From positions 1 through 33,688 of the forward strand of contig NCCR01000025.1 in NCBI GenBank assembly GCA_002279765.1: DNA of 33,688 nt, given 5' to 3'. The notes beneath the pieces are model-generated. The model made no database searches and was not told the DNA's origin. It worked only from the letters and a program-made list of their open reading frames with translations. Positions 17,093 through 26,819 of the stretch are shown here, in pieces. The stretch comes from Verrucomicrobia bacterium 12-59-8. GTDB lineage: Bacteria; Verrucomicrobiota; Verrucomicrobiae; Verrucomicrobiales; Verrucomicrobiaceae. Both the position numbers and the translations under genes were made by a program. The stretch's first letter is position 1. The number at the start of each line of letters is the position of its first letter.

Positions 17093-19677
17093 GTGGACTG
17101 TGCTTCAGCAGGCGTGGCATCGCTGCTGCTGATGGTGGAGTGCGCAAAGTAACCGGCGGTGAGCGCATCATTGAGCACCGGCATCGCTTCGATGAGCTGC
17201 GTAAGCAGCCTGGCCACCTGAGTCTGCGCCCAGGCACCCGGCTCGACGCGGGCGAGCTCGGTGGGATCACACAGCTGCAGGCGGGTGCTATTTTCCAAAA
17301 ACACGCGCATCGCCGGCGTGAGCAGGGCGGAGTTTTGTTCGTGGGGCAGATGCTCAAACTGCTGGCGGATGCGCTCAAACTGAAAACGCAGGCCGCGCGG
17401 GTTCTGCTCGTCGAGCATGAGCAGATCGTACACGGCCGCCAGCTGCGGCAGCAGGCTGTAGCGGTTGCGGTAGGTGATGGTGCTGTCTCCCACCTCCAGA
17501 ATGGCCTCCAGCAGACTCGGATTTTCAGCATCTGCGCTGCGCAGGCCGGCCCGCAGCAGCTCGCAAATGTACACCGTACGCTCGATGCGGTGGCCCATGT
17601 CCAGAAACATCCAGCCCTGGGCGCGTGTCATGTTTTCCTTCGCCAGACCATGGAAGGAGGCAAGTTCGAGGATGATGCGGGTCAGGACGTTCAGCGCGTC
17701 AGACATCGGCGTGACGCTCGGCGTGTTGTCATAGGCGTCCAAGGCGTCGCCGAGCTGGCTGATGATGCGCCAGGTATCGACCGAAATGCGGTCCCGCAGC
17801 AAAACCCCGATGCGCTGGATGTGCGCCACGCTGGAGCGGATGCTGGTGGGATGATCCGCATCAAACACCGCTTCCAGCAGCCGGGCTTCAAGCTGTTCCT
17901 GCTGGGAGGCCAGCGCGGCTGCATCCGGCACGTCATCCAGCACGGTAAGGCTCTTCAGGGCCTCCAACAGGGGAAGCAGCAGTGGGGTTTCGCTCATGCC
18001 GCTTTCCGGCGAGCACCGCAGCAGGGTCGAGCGCAGCAGGCGGGCGCTGGATTCAGCACGCTCCGCGTAGCGCCCGAGCCAGTAGAGGTGATTCGCCACA
18101 CGGCTGCCGAGATTGTGCCCCGTGCGGCGGAGTTCCACCGGAGTACTGCTGCTGGACAGCAGCGTGACGTTCTCCACCGGCCCGTCACTCAGCACCCAGG
18201 TATCCTTGCTGGTGCCGCCTTTTTGCATGGAGACCAGAGGGGAGTCCATCGAGGCAGCCACGCGCGTCAACGCTCCCGGCATGACCATGTAGCCGTCTTT
18301 GGTGGCAACGAGATACACCCGCACGCTCACCGGCTTATGCACGAGATGCCCGTCCTCCCACATCGGTGCGGTGGAAAAGGCAATCTTTTCCTGCGCCGCC
18401 CAGCGATCCGGGGCAAAGCGCATGCGTTCAGCGAGGGCGGCACGTTCAGCACCACTGAGCTGGCCGCCAAAGCAGGCGTCACGCCCGCGCACGCGGAAGG
18501 CGCTCTTGATGACCAGCCGGTCGAGATTCTTTTCCACCTCGCTACGTGGCCGCTCCTGTCCGCACCACCAGGTGGCCACCGAGGGCATGAGCAGCTCCGA
18601 ACCGAGCAGTTTGCGGCACAAGCCAGGCAGGAAGGCCATCATCGCCGGTGCTTCGGCCAAGCCGGAGCCCAGCGCATTCGCGAGGGCGACATTGCCGGCA
18701 CGCACGGCGCGCACCAGCCCAGGAACGCCGAGCATGGAGTCGTTGCGCAGCTCCAGCGGATCGCAGAAATCGTCATCCACCCGGCGCAGGATCACATTCA
18801 CCGGTTCCAGGCCGTTGAGGGTCTTGAGATAGACCCGGTCATCACGCACGGTGAGGTCTTCGCCTTCCACCAGGGTGTAACCGAGGTAACGGGCCAGATA
18901 GGCCTGTTCAAAGTAGGTTTCATTGTACGGCCCGGGCGTCAGCAGCACGACCCGCGGTTCCTCCACCGGCCGCGGAGCCAGGGCGGCCAGCGACTGCTGC
19001 ATCTGGCGGAAGAACGCAGCCAGGCGGCGCACGCGCGCATCACGAAACACTTCCGGCAGCAGCCGGGAGGTGATCAGGCGGTTTTCCAACGCATAACCGG
19101 AACCGGTCGGAATCTGGGTGCGGTCGGAGATGACCCACCACTGACCGTCTGGCGAACGAGCGATGTCTGCGCCATACACCTGCAGGGGTTTGGCGTTCGG
19201 CAGCTTGATGCCGTGGCAGGGCCGCAGATAGCCGGGTTGGGCGAGCACGAGCGCCGCAGGCATGCTGCCATCACGGATCAACTGCTGCGGGCCATAACTG
19301 TCGTTCAAAATCGCATTCAGCAGCGTCGCGCGCTGAATCAGCGCCTTCTCGATGCCCTCCCATTCACGCGCCGAGATGACAAAGGGCACCGGGTCCATGT
19401 GCCACGGAGTGTCCAGTCCTTTGTCGTCGTAAATGTTGAAGGTGACACCGCGCTCCGCCAGCAGACGGCGGCCGGTGTCTGCCAGCCGTTTCACACCGGC
19501 GGCGTCACGGCGCTGGAGATCGGTGGTGACGGGCTCGTAATGCGCCCGCACCTTACCACTGGCGTCCCGCAGCTCATCGTAATGCCCTCTGGCGTCAGGA
19601 CCGTCCAGACGCGACATCGCAGCCCGTGGAGTGACGGGAGCAGCGGTAGCCGTGGAACTTTGAGATTGGAAGATCAA
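17089..19677 (-). CDS. Fusion of circularly permuted ATP-grasp and alpha-E domains
   Basis: An 862-residue protein joining the two families that are separate genes at 13592-16135. Residues about 25-500 are the circularly permuted ATP-grasp part, recognisable by PFVISAREWEGIEKALIQR, ISDRTQIPTGSGYALENR, LLTPGPYNETYFEQAYLARY and VEGEDLTVRDDRVYLK. After a Ser/Thr linker near 505-515, residues about 520-835 are the alpha-E domain with its Glu-Arg motif (WLGRYAERAESSARLL). The fusion implies that the two domains act in one complex. The gene lies 69 bp after the DUF2126 gene and overlaps the next transglutaminase gene by 4 bp. A later Met (residue 21) is a possible alternative start. Confidence 0.92.
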   Translation of the reverse strand: MIFQSQSSTATAAPVTPRAAMSRLDGPDARGHYDELRDASGKVRAHYEPVTTDLQRRDAAGVKRLADTGRRLLAERGVTFNIYDDKGLDTPWHMDPVPFVISAREWEGIEKALIQRATLLNAILNDSYGPQQLIRDGSMPAALVLAQPGYLRPCHGIKLPNAKPLQVYGADIARSPDGQWWVISDRTQIPTGSGYALENRLITSRLLPEVFRDARVRRLAAFFRQMQQSLAALAPRPVEEPRVVLLTPGPYNETYFEQAYLARYLGYTLVEGEDLTVRDDRVYLKTLNGLEPVNVILRRVDDDFCDPLELRNDSMLGVPGLVRAVRAGNVALANALGSGLAEAPAMMAFLPGLCRKLLGSELLMPSVATWWCGQERPRSEVEKNLDRLVIKSAFRVRGRDACFGGQLSGAERAALAERMRFAPDRWAAQEKIAFSTAPMWEDGHLVHKPVSVRVYLVATKDGYMVMPGALTRVAASMDSPLVSMQKGGTSKDTWVLSDGPVENVTLLSSSSTPVELRRTGHNLGSRVANHLYWLGRYAERAESSARLLRSTLLRCSPESGMSETPLLLPLLEALKSLTVLDDVPDAAALASQQEQLEARLLEAVFDADHPTSIRSSVAHIQRIGVLLRDRISVDTWRIISQLGDALDAYDNTPSVTPMSDALNVLTRIILELASFHGLAKENMTRAQGWMFLDMGHRIERTVYICELLRAGLRSADAENPSLLEAILEVGDSTITYRNRYSLLPQLAAVYDLLMLDEQNPRGLRFQFERIRQQFEHLPHEQNSALLTPAMRVFLENSTRLQLCDPTELARVEPGAWAQTQVARLLTQLIEAMPVLNDALTAGYFAHSTISSSDATPAEAQST

Positions 19678-19746
19678 TGAGGGGACTGCTTAGCGAATCG
19701 CGATAGTAGGAACCGTTCATGCATTCTGCATCTCGATTCTTTATTT

Positions 19747-22700
19747 TCATGCGTTCCGCAAATCCAAGGTGAAGGGGAACTCCGGATTTGGCCTGGCCGG
19801 CTCCACCTTCATCTTCCCGGGCGTGTGGCCGTGGCGGAAGAAGCGGGAGTAGCGGCGGCTTTCGGCCTCATAGGCGTTCACCGGGAAGGTTTCGTGGCTC
19901 AGTCCACCTGGATGCGCGACGTGATACACGCAGCCTCCGAGCGAGCGCTGATTCCACTGATCAACGAGGTCAATCGTCAGCGGTGAGTGGACGCCCACGG
20001 TAGGTTGCAGGCAGTTTGGCGGCTGCCAGGCGCGGTAGCGCACTCCAGCGACGTATTCGCCGTTGGTGCCAGTCGGATGCATCGGCACGGTGCGCCCGTT
20101 GCAAGTAATGGCGTAACGGCCTTCCACCAGCCCCTGCGCCTTGATTTGAATGCGTTCGAGCGAGGAATCGACGAAGCGTACGGCACCACCGGCACCGTTG
20201 TCCTCACCGAGCACGTGCCAAGGCTCCAGCGCCTGGCGGATTTCCACGTTCACGTTGCGCGTACACCAGTCACCACTCAGCGGGTAGCGAAACTCATAAT
20301 GCGGCGCGAACCACTCGGGTTTCAGTTCAAATCCGGCCTGCTGCGTGTCATGGCAGACGTCCTCGATGTCGCTCCAGGCAAAGTGTGGCAGCATCCAGCG
20401 GTCGTGGATGTCCGTACCCCAGCGCACCAGGGGTGCTTCATACGGCTCTTTCCAGAAACGGGCGATGAGAGTGCGCAGCATCAGCGCCTGCGCGAGGCTC
20501 ATGTGCGGGTGCGGCGGCATTTCAAACCCACGCATTTCGAGCAGCCCGAGGCGGCCCGTGCTGCTGTCTGGCGAGTAGAGCTTGTCGATGCAGAACTCGG
20601 CGCGGTGCGTGTTGCCGCTGGAGTCGATGAACAAGTTGCGGTACAACCGGTCCACGAGCCATGGTGCTACCGAACCGCCCTTGGCGGCGACGTCAGATGC
20701 GGCTTTGTAGGCCACTTCAAGTTCATAGAGCGAGTCATTGCGAGCTTCGTCGATACGCGGGCTCTGGCTCGTGGGGCCAATGAACATGCCGGCGAACATG
20801 AATGAGAGCGACGGATGGTTCTGCCAGTAGCTGGTGAGGCTGCGCAGCAGATCGGGCCGCCGCAGGAAGGGACTGTCCTGGGGCGTCTCCGCGCCCATGA
20901 CGATATGATTGCCCCCACCGGTGCCGGTGTGGCGGCCATCGACCATGAATTTCTCCGTGCCGAGGCGGGTCAGCCGCGCTTCATCATAGAGCGATTCGGT
21001 GATATTCACCATTTCGTCCCAGCTCTTGGCGGGATGCACGTTCACTTCGATCACGCCCGGGTCAGGGGTGACTTTGAGCACGTGCAGGCGCGGGTCAAAA
21101 GGTGGCGGATAGCCTTCAATCACGACGGGCTGATCAAGAGCAAGCGCTACATCCTCCACGGCACCAAGAGCGGAGAGATATTCCTCCAGCGTCTTCGTCG
21201 GCGGCATGAAGATGAACAGCTTGCCATCACGCGGCTGTACGCAGAGCGCCGTACGCACGACTTGGTCGGCGGATTGCCCCACCACAGGCGGTTGAGCGGC
21301 GGGATCAATGTCAGGCTGCTGTCCTTCCTCTTCCTCAGTCAGTCCTTCCGCACTGGACGGGCCACGACGTTCGGCGAGTTTTTTCCAGAATGAGGGCGGC
21401 ACTCCGGCGATGCCACGCACAAACTGCTGCCGCGAAGGCAACGGGTCGCGGTCTTCCATCGGATCCTGCTCGTGATGATAGGGGTAGTCGGTGGTCTTGA
21501 CCCACGGCTGGGAATCCAGCGGCAGGCGCAGCCCGATCGGTGAATCTCCCGGCACGAGGTAGCAGCGCTCGGCACGGAGAAACCAAGGACCGGTTTCCCA
21601 GCCATTGTCCGCTGGCTTGATCGGCAGCACATGGCCGATGATTTTGTCGAGCCCTTCCTCGAACACCTTGGCGAGCCGGGTGCGCTCCTCCTTGTCTTTG
21701 AGGTTGGATTTGAGCGGGTCCACGTTCACCGGCAGCTTGCGCTCACGCCAGAGGTAGTAAAACGCATCTTCATACGTCGGCATGATCCATTTTCCACCGC
21801 AGCCAAGGCGCTCGGCCAGTGCGTGGACAAAGCGCGCGGAGTGGGTCTCGTTCACGCCATAGTCTTTCTGCATGTCGGCATACAGATGCGGATGCGCCCA
21901 CAAAGGCTCTCCGTCCTTGCGCCAATGGCAGCCATAGGACCAACGTGGCAGCGATTCGCCGGGATACCATTTGCCCTGGCCATAGTGCAGAAAGGCCCCG
22001 GGGGCAAAGCGGTCTCTGAGGCGTTTGAGCAGGATGTCCGAAAGCTTGGCTTTCATCGGCCCCACGGCGGCGGTGTTCCACTCGGCACCCTCGGCATCGT
22101 CGATGGAAACGAACGTCGGCTCGCCACCCATGGTCAGGCGTACATCGTTGGCTTCCAGCTCTTTGTCCAAGGCATGGCCCAAGGCTTCGATCTCCGCCCA
22201 CTGCTCCTCGGTGTAGGGCTTCGTGACACGGGGCGACTCGTAAATACGATCCACCTTCATGTCGAACTCGAACTCCGTTTCGCACGGCTCAGCCATGCCG
22301 CTGATCGGTGCGGCGCTCTGGGGGTCTGGCGTGGCCGCGAGCGGAATGTGCCCCTCTCCCGCGAACAGGCCTGAGGTCGGATCGAGTCCGACCCACCCTG
22401 CGCCGGGCAGATAGACCTCACACCAGGCGTGCAGGTCGGTGAAATCCACCTCCGTGCCGCTCGGACCGTCGAGCGACTTCACGTCCGGCTTCAACTGGAT
22501 CAAGTAACCGCTGACAAAACGTGCGGCGATGCCCAGACGGCGCATGAGCTGAACCATGAGCCATGACGTGTCGCGGCATGAGCCGGTGCGCTTCGTCAGA
22601 GACTCCTCCGGCGTCTGCACCCCCGGCTCCAGACGGACGGTGTACCCGATGTCCTTCCACAGGCGCTGATTGATCGCCACCAGCGCATCAATCGTGCGCG

Positions 22701-23136
22701 GCGGCCAAGGTTTCATGGCGAGCAGTTCACTCTCAACCTTCGTGAAGTAGTCGGCGAATTTCGGCGTGAGTTCGCCGCACTTAAGAAAGGGCGCCAGTTC
22801 ATGATCCAGCGCGGCATCGTATTTGAAGGGGAAATTCTCGCCCTCAGGCTCCAGGAAGAAATCGAACGGATTGAACACCGCCATCTCCACCACCACATCC
22901 ACCTCAATGCTGAATTCCTTGGTTTTTTCCGGGATGACCAGCCGGGCGAGGTAGTTCGACTGCGGGTCCTGCTGCCAGTTCAGGAAATGCTTCTCCGGGG
23001 TGACTTTGAGCGAGTAGCTCAGGATGCGTGAGCGGGAATGCGGCGCAGGCCGCAATCGGATGATCTGCGGACCCAGCTCGATGGGGCGCTCATAGCGGTA
23101 GCTGGTGCGGTGGTGAAGGGCGACGTGGATGGACAT
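19747..23136 (-). CDS. Transglutaminase-like domain fused to a DUF2126 putative amidoligase
   Basis: A 1129-residue protein and the first gene of the cluster. Residues 1 to about 285 are an N-terminal beta domain plus transglutaminase core with triad Cys187 in GSCRDTSWL, His236 in LHAWCEVY and Asp252 in GLDPTSG. Residues about 320-1120 are DUF2126, which Pfam names a putative amidoligase and which has been proposed to be a circularly permuted glutamine-synthetase-like ligase. Recognisable parts include LTMGGEPTFVSIDD, HYGQGKWYPGESLPRW, DGRHTGTGGGNHIVMGA and GLLEMRGFEMPPHPHMSLAQ. Between about 600 and 640 is an acidic, Pro-rich linker. An amide-forming ligase and an amide-cleaving or transferring domain in one chain suggests paired synthesis and processing of a peptide bond. 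The substrate is unknown. Confidence 0.92.
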   Translation of the reverse strand: MSIHVALHHRTSYRYERPIELGPQIIRLRPAPHSRSRILSYSLKVTPEKHFLNWQQDPQSNYLARLVIPEKTKEFSIEVDVVVEMAVFNPFDFFLEPEGENFPFKYDAALDHELAPFLKCGELTPKFADYFTKVESELLAMKPWPPRTIDALVAINQRLWKDIGYTVRLEPGVQTPEESLTKRTGSCRDTSWLMVQLMRRLGIAARFVSGYLIQLKPDVKSLDGPSGTEVDFTDLHAWCEVYLPGAGWVGLDPTSGLFAGEGHIPLAATPDPQSAAPISGMAEPCETEFEFDMKVDRIYESPRVTKPYTEEQWAEIEALGHALDKELEANDVRLTMGGEPTFVSIDDAEGAEWNTAAVGPMKAKLSDILLKRLRDRFAPGAFLHYGQGKWYPGESLPRWSYGCHWRKDGEPLWAHPHLYADMQKDYGVNETHSARFVHALAERLGCGGKWIMPTYEDAFYYLWRERKLPVNVDPLKSNLKDKEERTRLAKVFEEGLDKIIGHVLPIKPADNGWETGPWFLRAERCYLVPGDSPIGLRLPLDSQPWVKTTDYPYHHEQDPMEDRDPLPSRQQFVRGIAGVPPSFWKKLAERRGPSSAEGLTEEEEGQQPDIDPAAQPPVVGQSADQVVRTALCVQPRDGKLFIFMPPTKTLEEYLSALGAVEDVALALDQPVVIEGYPPPFDPRLHVLKVTPDPGVIEVNVHPAKSWDEMVNITESLYDEARLTRLGTEKFMVDGRHTGTGGGNHIVMGAETPQDSPFLRRPDLLRSLTSYWQNHPSLSFMFAGMFIGPTSQSPRIDEARNDSLYELEVAYKAASDVAAKGGSVAPWLVDRLYRNLFIDSSGNTHRAEFCIDKLYSPDSSTGRLGLLEMRGFEMPPHPHMSLAQALMLRTLIARFWKEPYEAPLVRWGTDIHDRWMLPHFAWSDIEDVCHDTQQAGFELKPEWFAPHYEFRYPLSGDWCTRNVNVEIRQALEPWHVLGEDNGAGGAVRFVDSSLERIQIKAQGLVEGRYAITCNGRTVPMHPTGTNGEYVAGVRYRAWQPPNCLQPTVGVHSPLTIDLVDQWNQRSLGGCVYHVAHPGGLSHETFPVNAYEAESRRYSRFFRHGHTPGKMKVEPARPNPEFPFTLDLRNA

Positions 23137-23291
23137 GCGAAAGGGTTGGGGGCGGACGAGAACTCAATGTCTAGTAATGCATAATTAGCAAGTTCACGGC
23201 CAATCTTGGTTTCTGGCGCGGGAAAACTGCGCTCACACCTTGCCACCCCACGATTTCGCGAGACTATGCGCCCGCATACAACCAACCTGCC

Positions 23292-26200
23292 ATGTCCAAG
23301 CCAATCCCAGCTCCCACCACGATCCGCCCCATCAAGAAGCTGATGGTCGCGAACCGCTCTGAAATCGCCATCCGCGTCATGCGTGCGGCTACTGAACTGG
23401 GGCTGAAAACGGTGGGCATTTATGCACAGGAAGACCGTTTCTGCCCCCATCGCTTCAAAGCGGACGAGGCCTACGAACTGAACAAAGACAAGGGCCCCCT
23501 CGGTGCCTACCTGGACATCGAAGGCATCGTGGCCCTGGCGAAGGAGAAGGGCGTGGATGCGATTCATCCCGGCTATGGTTTCTTATCCGAAAATCCGAAG
23601 TTTTCCCAGGCCTGCGAGGACGCCGGTATCATCTTCGTCGGCCCTGAGGCAAAGATTCTCGACATGATGGGTGACAAGACGGCCGCCCGCAACGTGGCCC
23701 GCAAGCTGAAAGTGCCCATTCTCGAAGGTACCGATGAACCGGTGAGCGACCGCAAGGAAGCGCTGGCGGCAGCGAAGAAAATCGGCTTCCCCCTGATCAT
23801 CAAGGCGGCCTTTGGCGGCGGTGGTCGCGGCATGCGCATCGTGCGTGAGGCCAAGGATCTTGAAAAGCTGCTCGATGAAGCGCAAACCGAGGCGGAACGC
23901 GCCTTTGGCAACGGGGCCGTCTTCCTCGAAAGATTCGTCGGCAAGGCCAAGCACATCGAAGTGCAGATCGTGGCCGACAAGCATGGCAACGTGCTGCATC
24001 TGCATGAACGCGACTGCTCCGTGCAGCGCCGCCATCAGAAGGTGATCGAGCAGGCGCCGAGCTATGGCATCAAGCAAGAGATCATCGACGGCCTGTGCGA
24101 AGCTGCCGTCAAACTGGCTGAGGCGGTGAACTACACGCACGCCGGCACGGTCGAGTTCCTGGTCGATCACGAAACGGGCGAATGGTTCTTCATCGAAATG
24201 AATCCGCGCATCCAGGTGGAGCACACCGTGACGGAGGAGATCACCGGCATCGACATCGTGCGCAGCCAGATCCTCATCGCGCAGGGCTACCAGATTCATC
24301 AGGAGCCGCTGGCGCTGCCGCCGCAGGACAAGATCGAGAAGAGTGGCTATGCGATCCAGTGCCGCATCACGACGGAAGATCCAGAAAACGGCTTCACGCC
24401 GGATTTCGGCAAAATTTTGACCTACCGCAGCGCCGGTGGTTTCGGCATCCGGCTTGATGGCGCGCTGGGTGCCACCAACGCGGTCATCACGCCGTATTAT
24501 GACTCGATGCTGGTGAAGATGACCGTCTATGCCCGCACGTACAAGCAGTCGCTCGACCGCATGGACCGTGGCCTGCGCGAGTTCCGCATCCGTGGCGTGA
24601 AGACGAACATTCCCTTCCTCATGAACGTGGTGCATCACCCCGAATTCATGGCGGGCCAGGCCACCACGCGCTTCATCGACAACAATCCTGACCTGCTCAA
24701 GTTCGTCGCGCGCAAGGACCGTGCCTCGAAGCTGCTGAACTACCTCGCCGATACGATCGTGAACGGCAATCCGTTCGCCAAAGGTCACACGATCAACAAG
24801 GCCTTCACCTCATCGCCTATTCCGAAGTTCGATCACCGCATCGAGCCGGCCAAGGGAACGAAGCAGCTCCTCACGGAGATGGGGCCGGAGAAGTTCTGCA
24901 ACGACTGGATTGCGAAGCAGAAGAAGCTGCTGATCACCGACACGACGATGCGTGATGCGCACCAGTCGCTGCTGGCCACACGCATGCGCACCTTTGACAT
25001 GCTGGCCGTGGCGGACAGCGTGGCACGCCGCACGCCAAACCTGTTTTCCCTGGAAATGTGGGGCGGTGCGACCTTTGATGTGACCATGCGCTTCCTGCGC
25101 GAAGATCCGTGGGAGCGCCTGCGCTCGATCCGTGCGAAGGTGCCGAACATTCTTTTGCAGATGCTTTTCCGTGGCTCAAACGCCGTGGGTTACACGAACT
25201 ACCCGGACAATGTGGTGAAGGGATTCATCAAACATGCCGCGGAGAACGGCATGGACATCTTCCGCATTTTTGATTCGCTGAACTACCTGCCGAATCTCAA
25301 GGCGGCGATGGATGCGGTGCGTGAGGATACGAACTCCATCTGTGAGGGCACGCTGTGCTACACGGGCGACATCATGGATCCGAAGCGCGACAAGTACGAT
25401 CTGAAGTACTACGTGCGCCTTGCCAAGGAATTGGAAAAGATGGGAGCGCACATGCTCTGCATCAAGGACATGGCCGGACTCGTCCGCCCCTTTGCCGCGA
25501 AGAAGCTCGTCAAGGCGCTCAAAGATGAAGTCGGCATCCCGATTCACTTCCACACGCATGACACCAGCGGCCTGAACGCCGCCAGCATCATCGAAGCCGC
25601 CACCGCAGGCGTCGATGTCGTGGATGCAGCCATCGCCTCCATGTCCGGCGGCACCTCGCAGCCGAACCTGAACTCCATCGTCGCCGCCATGCAGCACACA
25701 CCGCGCGACACCGGACTGGATGTCGAAGCGTTGCAGGAATTCAGCGACTACTGGGCTTCCGTGCGCAGCTTCTACAAACCCTTCGACACCTCCGAGCCCT
25801 ATGGCACCGCCGAAGTCTATCTGCACGAGATGCCCGGTGGCCAGTACACCAACCTCAAGGAGCAGGCCATCGGCATGGGCCTTGGCCCTCGCTGGCCGGA
25901 GATCGCCCACGCGTATGCGGAAGTGAACCAGTTGTGTGGTGATATTGTTAAAGTGACCCCATCGAGCAAGGTCGTCGGCGACCTTGCCATCGAATGCGTG
26001 GCCCGTGGCGTCAAGCCCACCGACATCATCAACCTGCAAGGCACCAAGTGGAGCAAGGACGTGACCAGCATGTTTGAAGGCTGGCTTGGCGAGCCCTTCT
26101 ACGGCATGGAGCCCGCCAAGGCGGCTGATTCACGCAAGAAGTGGAACTCGCTGGCCGATGCCATCGTCGGCAAAGGCGGCAAGCGCATCAAAGGCCGCCC

Positions 26201-26807
26201 GGGCACGCACGCTGCGAAGATCAAGCTCGACGACGTGCGCGCTGAGCTCAAAGGCAAGCTCAAGAAGGAACCCACCGAAGACGACGTGTGGAGCTACCTC
26301 ATGTATCCCGATGTGTTCCTGAAGTTTGCCGACTTCCGCAAGACCTACGGTGACGTCTCCGCCCTGCCGACGCCTGCGTATTACTACGGCCTGCAGGACA
26401 AGGAGGAGATCCACATCAGCCTCGAAGAAGGCAAGACCCTCTTCGTCCGCCTCCTCAACATGACCGAGGCCGACGCCACCGGCCAGCAGACGGCGATCTT
26501 TGAGCTCAATGGTTACCCGCGTCACACGACGGTGACCAACAAGGCCCTCGCGAAGAATGCCGTCACCAAGACCAAGGCTGATCCTGCGGACCTGACTCAG
26601 GTGGGCGCGCCGATGCCGGGGATGGTGGCGAGCATTGCCGTGAGCGTGGGGCAAAAGGTGAAGGAGGGCGAAACGCTGCTGACCTTGGAGGCCATGAAGA
26701 TGTTTGCGGCGGTTTCTGCACCGAGCGCGGGGACTGTGAAAGAGATTTGCGTGAAGATCAGTGAGAGTGTCGAGAGCAAGGATCTGATGGTGAGGTTGGT
26801 GAAGTAA
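23292..26807 (+). CDS. pyc: Pyruvate carboxylase
   Basis: Biotin-dependent, ATP-dependent carboxylation of pyruvate to oxaloacetate, an anaplerotic reaction in the cytoplasm. At 1171 residues it is the full single-chain type. Biotin carboxylase spans about 15-470, with MVANRSEIAIRVMRA at the start, the ATP-binding FGGGGRGMR loop near 175, and EMNPRIQVEHTVTEEITG near 302. The carboxyltransferase spans about 545-835, starting at DTTMRDAHQSLLATRMRT, with HFHTHDTSG as the metal-binding motif. A conserved post-carboxyltransferase region follows. The biotinyl domain is at about 1100-1171, with EAMKM and the biotin-accepting Lys1136. The gene is divergent from the DUF2126 cluster. The TIR-like gene begins 12 bp after its stop with no terminator between. 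Confidence 0.96.
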   Translation: MSKPIPAPTTIRPIKKLMVANRSEIAIRVMRAATELGLKTVGIYAQEDRFCPHRFKADEAYELNKDKGPLGAYLDIEGIVALAKEKGVDAIHPGYGFLSENPKFSQACEDAGIIFVGPEAKILDMMGDKTAARNVARKLKVPILEGTDEPVSDRKEALAAAKKIGFPLIIKAAFGGGGRGMRIVREAKDLEKLLDEAQTEAERAFGNGAVFLERFVGKAKHIEVQIVADKHGNVLHLHERDCSVQRRHQKVIEQAPSYGIKQEIIDGLCEAAVKLAEAVNYTHAGTVEFLVDHETGEWFFIEMNPRIQVEHTVTEEITGIDIVRSQILIAQGYQIHQEPLALPPQDKIEKSGYAIQCRITTEDPENGFTPDFGKILTYRSAGGFGIRLDGALGATNAVITPYYDSMLVKMTVYARTYKQSLDRMDRGLREFRIRGVKTNIPFLMNVVHHPEFMAGQATTRFIDNNPDLLKFVARKDRASKLLNYLADTIVNGNPFAKGHTINKAFTSSPIPKFDHRIEPAKGTKQLLTEMGPEKFCNDWIAKQKKLLITDTTMRDAHQSLLATRMRTFDMLAVADSVARRTPNLFSLEMWGGATFDVTMRFLREDPWERLRSIRAKVPNILLQMLFRGSNAVGYTNYPDNVVKGFIKHAAENGMDIFRIFDSLNYLPNLKAAMDAVREDTNSICEGTLCYTGDIMDPKRDKYDLKYYVRLAKELEKMGAHMLCIKDMAGLVRPFAAKKLVKALKDEVGIPIHFHTHDTSGLNAASIIEAATAGVDVVDAAIASMSGGTSQPNLNSIVAAMQHTPRDTGLDVEALQEFSDYWASVRSFYKPFDTSEPYGTAEVYLHEMPGGQYTNLKEQAIGMGLGPRWPEIAHAYAEVNQLCGDIVKVTPSSKVVGDLAIECVARGVKPTDIINLQGTKWSKDVTSMFEGWLGEPFYGMEPAKAADSRKKWNSLADAIVGKGGKRIKGRPGTHAAKIKLDDVRAELKGKLKKEPTEDDVWSYLMYPDVFLKFADFRKTYGDVSALPTPAYYYGLQDKEEIHISLEEGKTLFVRLLNMTEADATGQQTAIFELNGYPRHTTVTNKALAKNAVTKTKADPADLTQVGAPMPGMVASIAVSVGQKVKEGETLLTLEAMKMFAAVSAPSAGTVKEICVKISESVESKDLMVRLVK

Positions 26808-26819
26808 ATTCCAATAGCT

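Noticed and set aside
17140..19680. A long open frame (846 codons) on the plus strand
   Set aside because: It lies opposite the ATP-grasp/alpha-E fusion gene, whose motifs are clear. Its translation is rich in Arg, His and Gln without domain features, as expected from antisense frames in GC-rich DNA.
23137..23291. Promoters in the divergent region between the DUF2126 gene and pyc
   Set aside because: There is an AT-rich patch (23170-23192), but no pair of -35 and -10 hexamers with acceptable spacing could be picked over chance.
23583..24788. A 401-codon minus-strand frame
   Set aside because: Antisense to the biotin carboxylase domain of pyc. The plus-strand protein is a textbook match.
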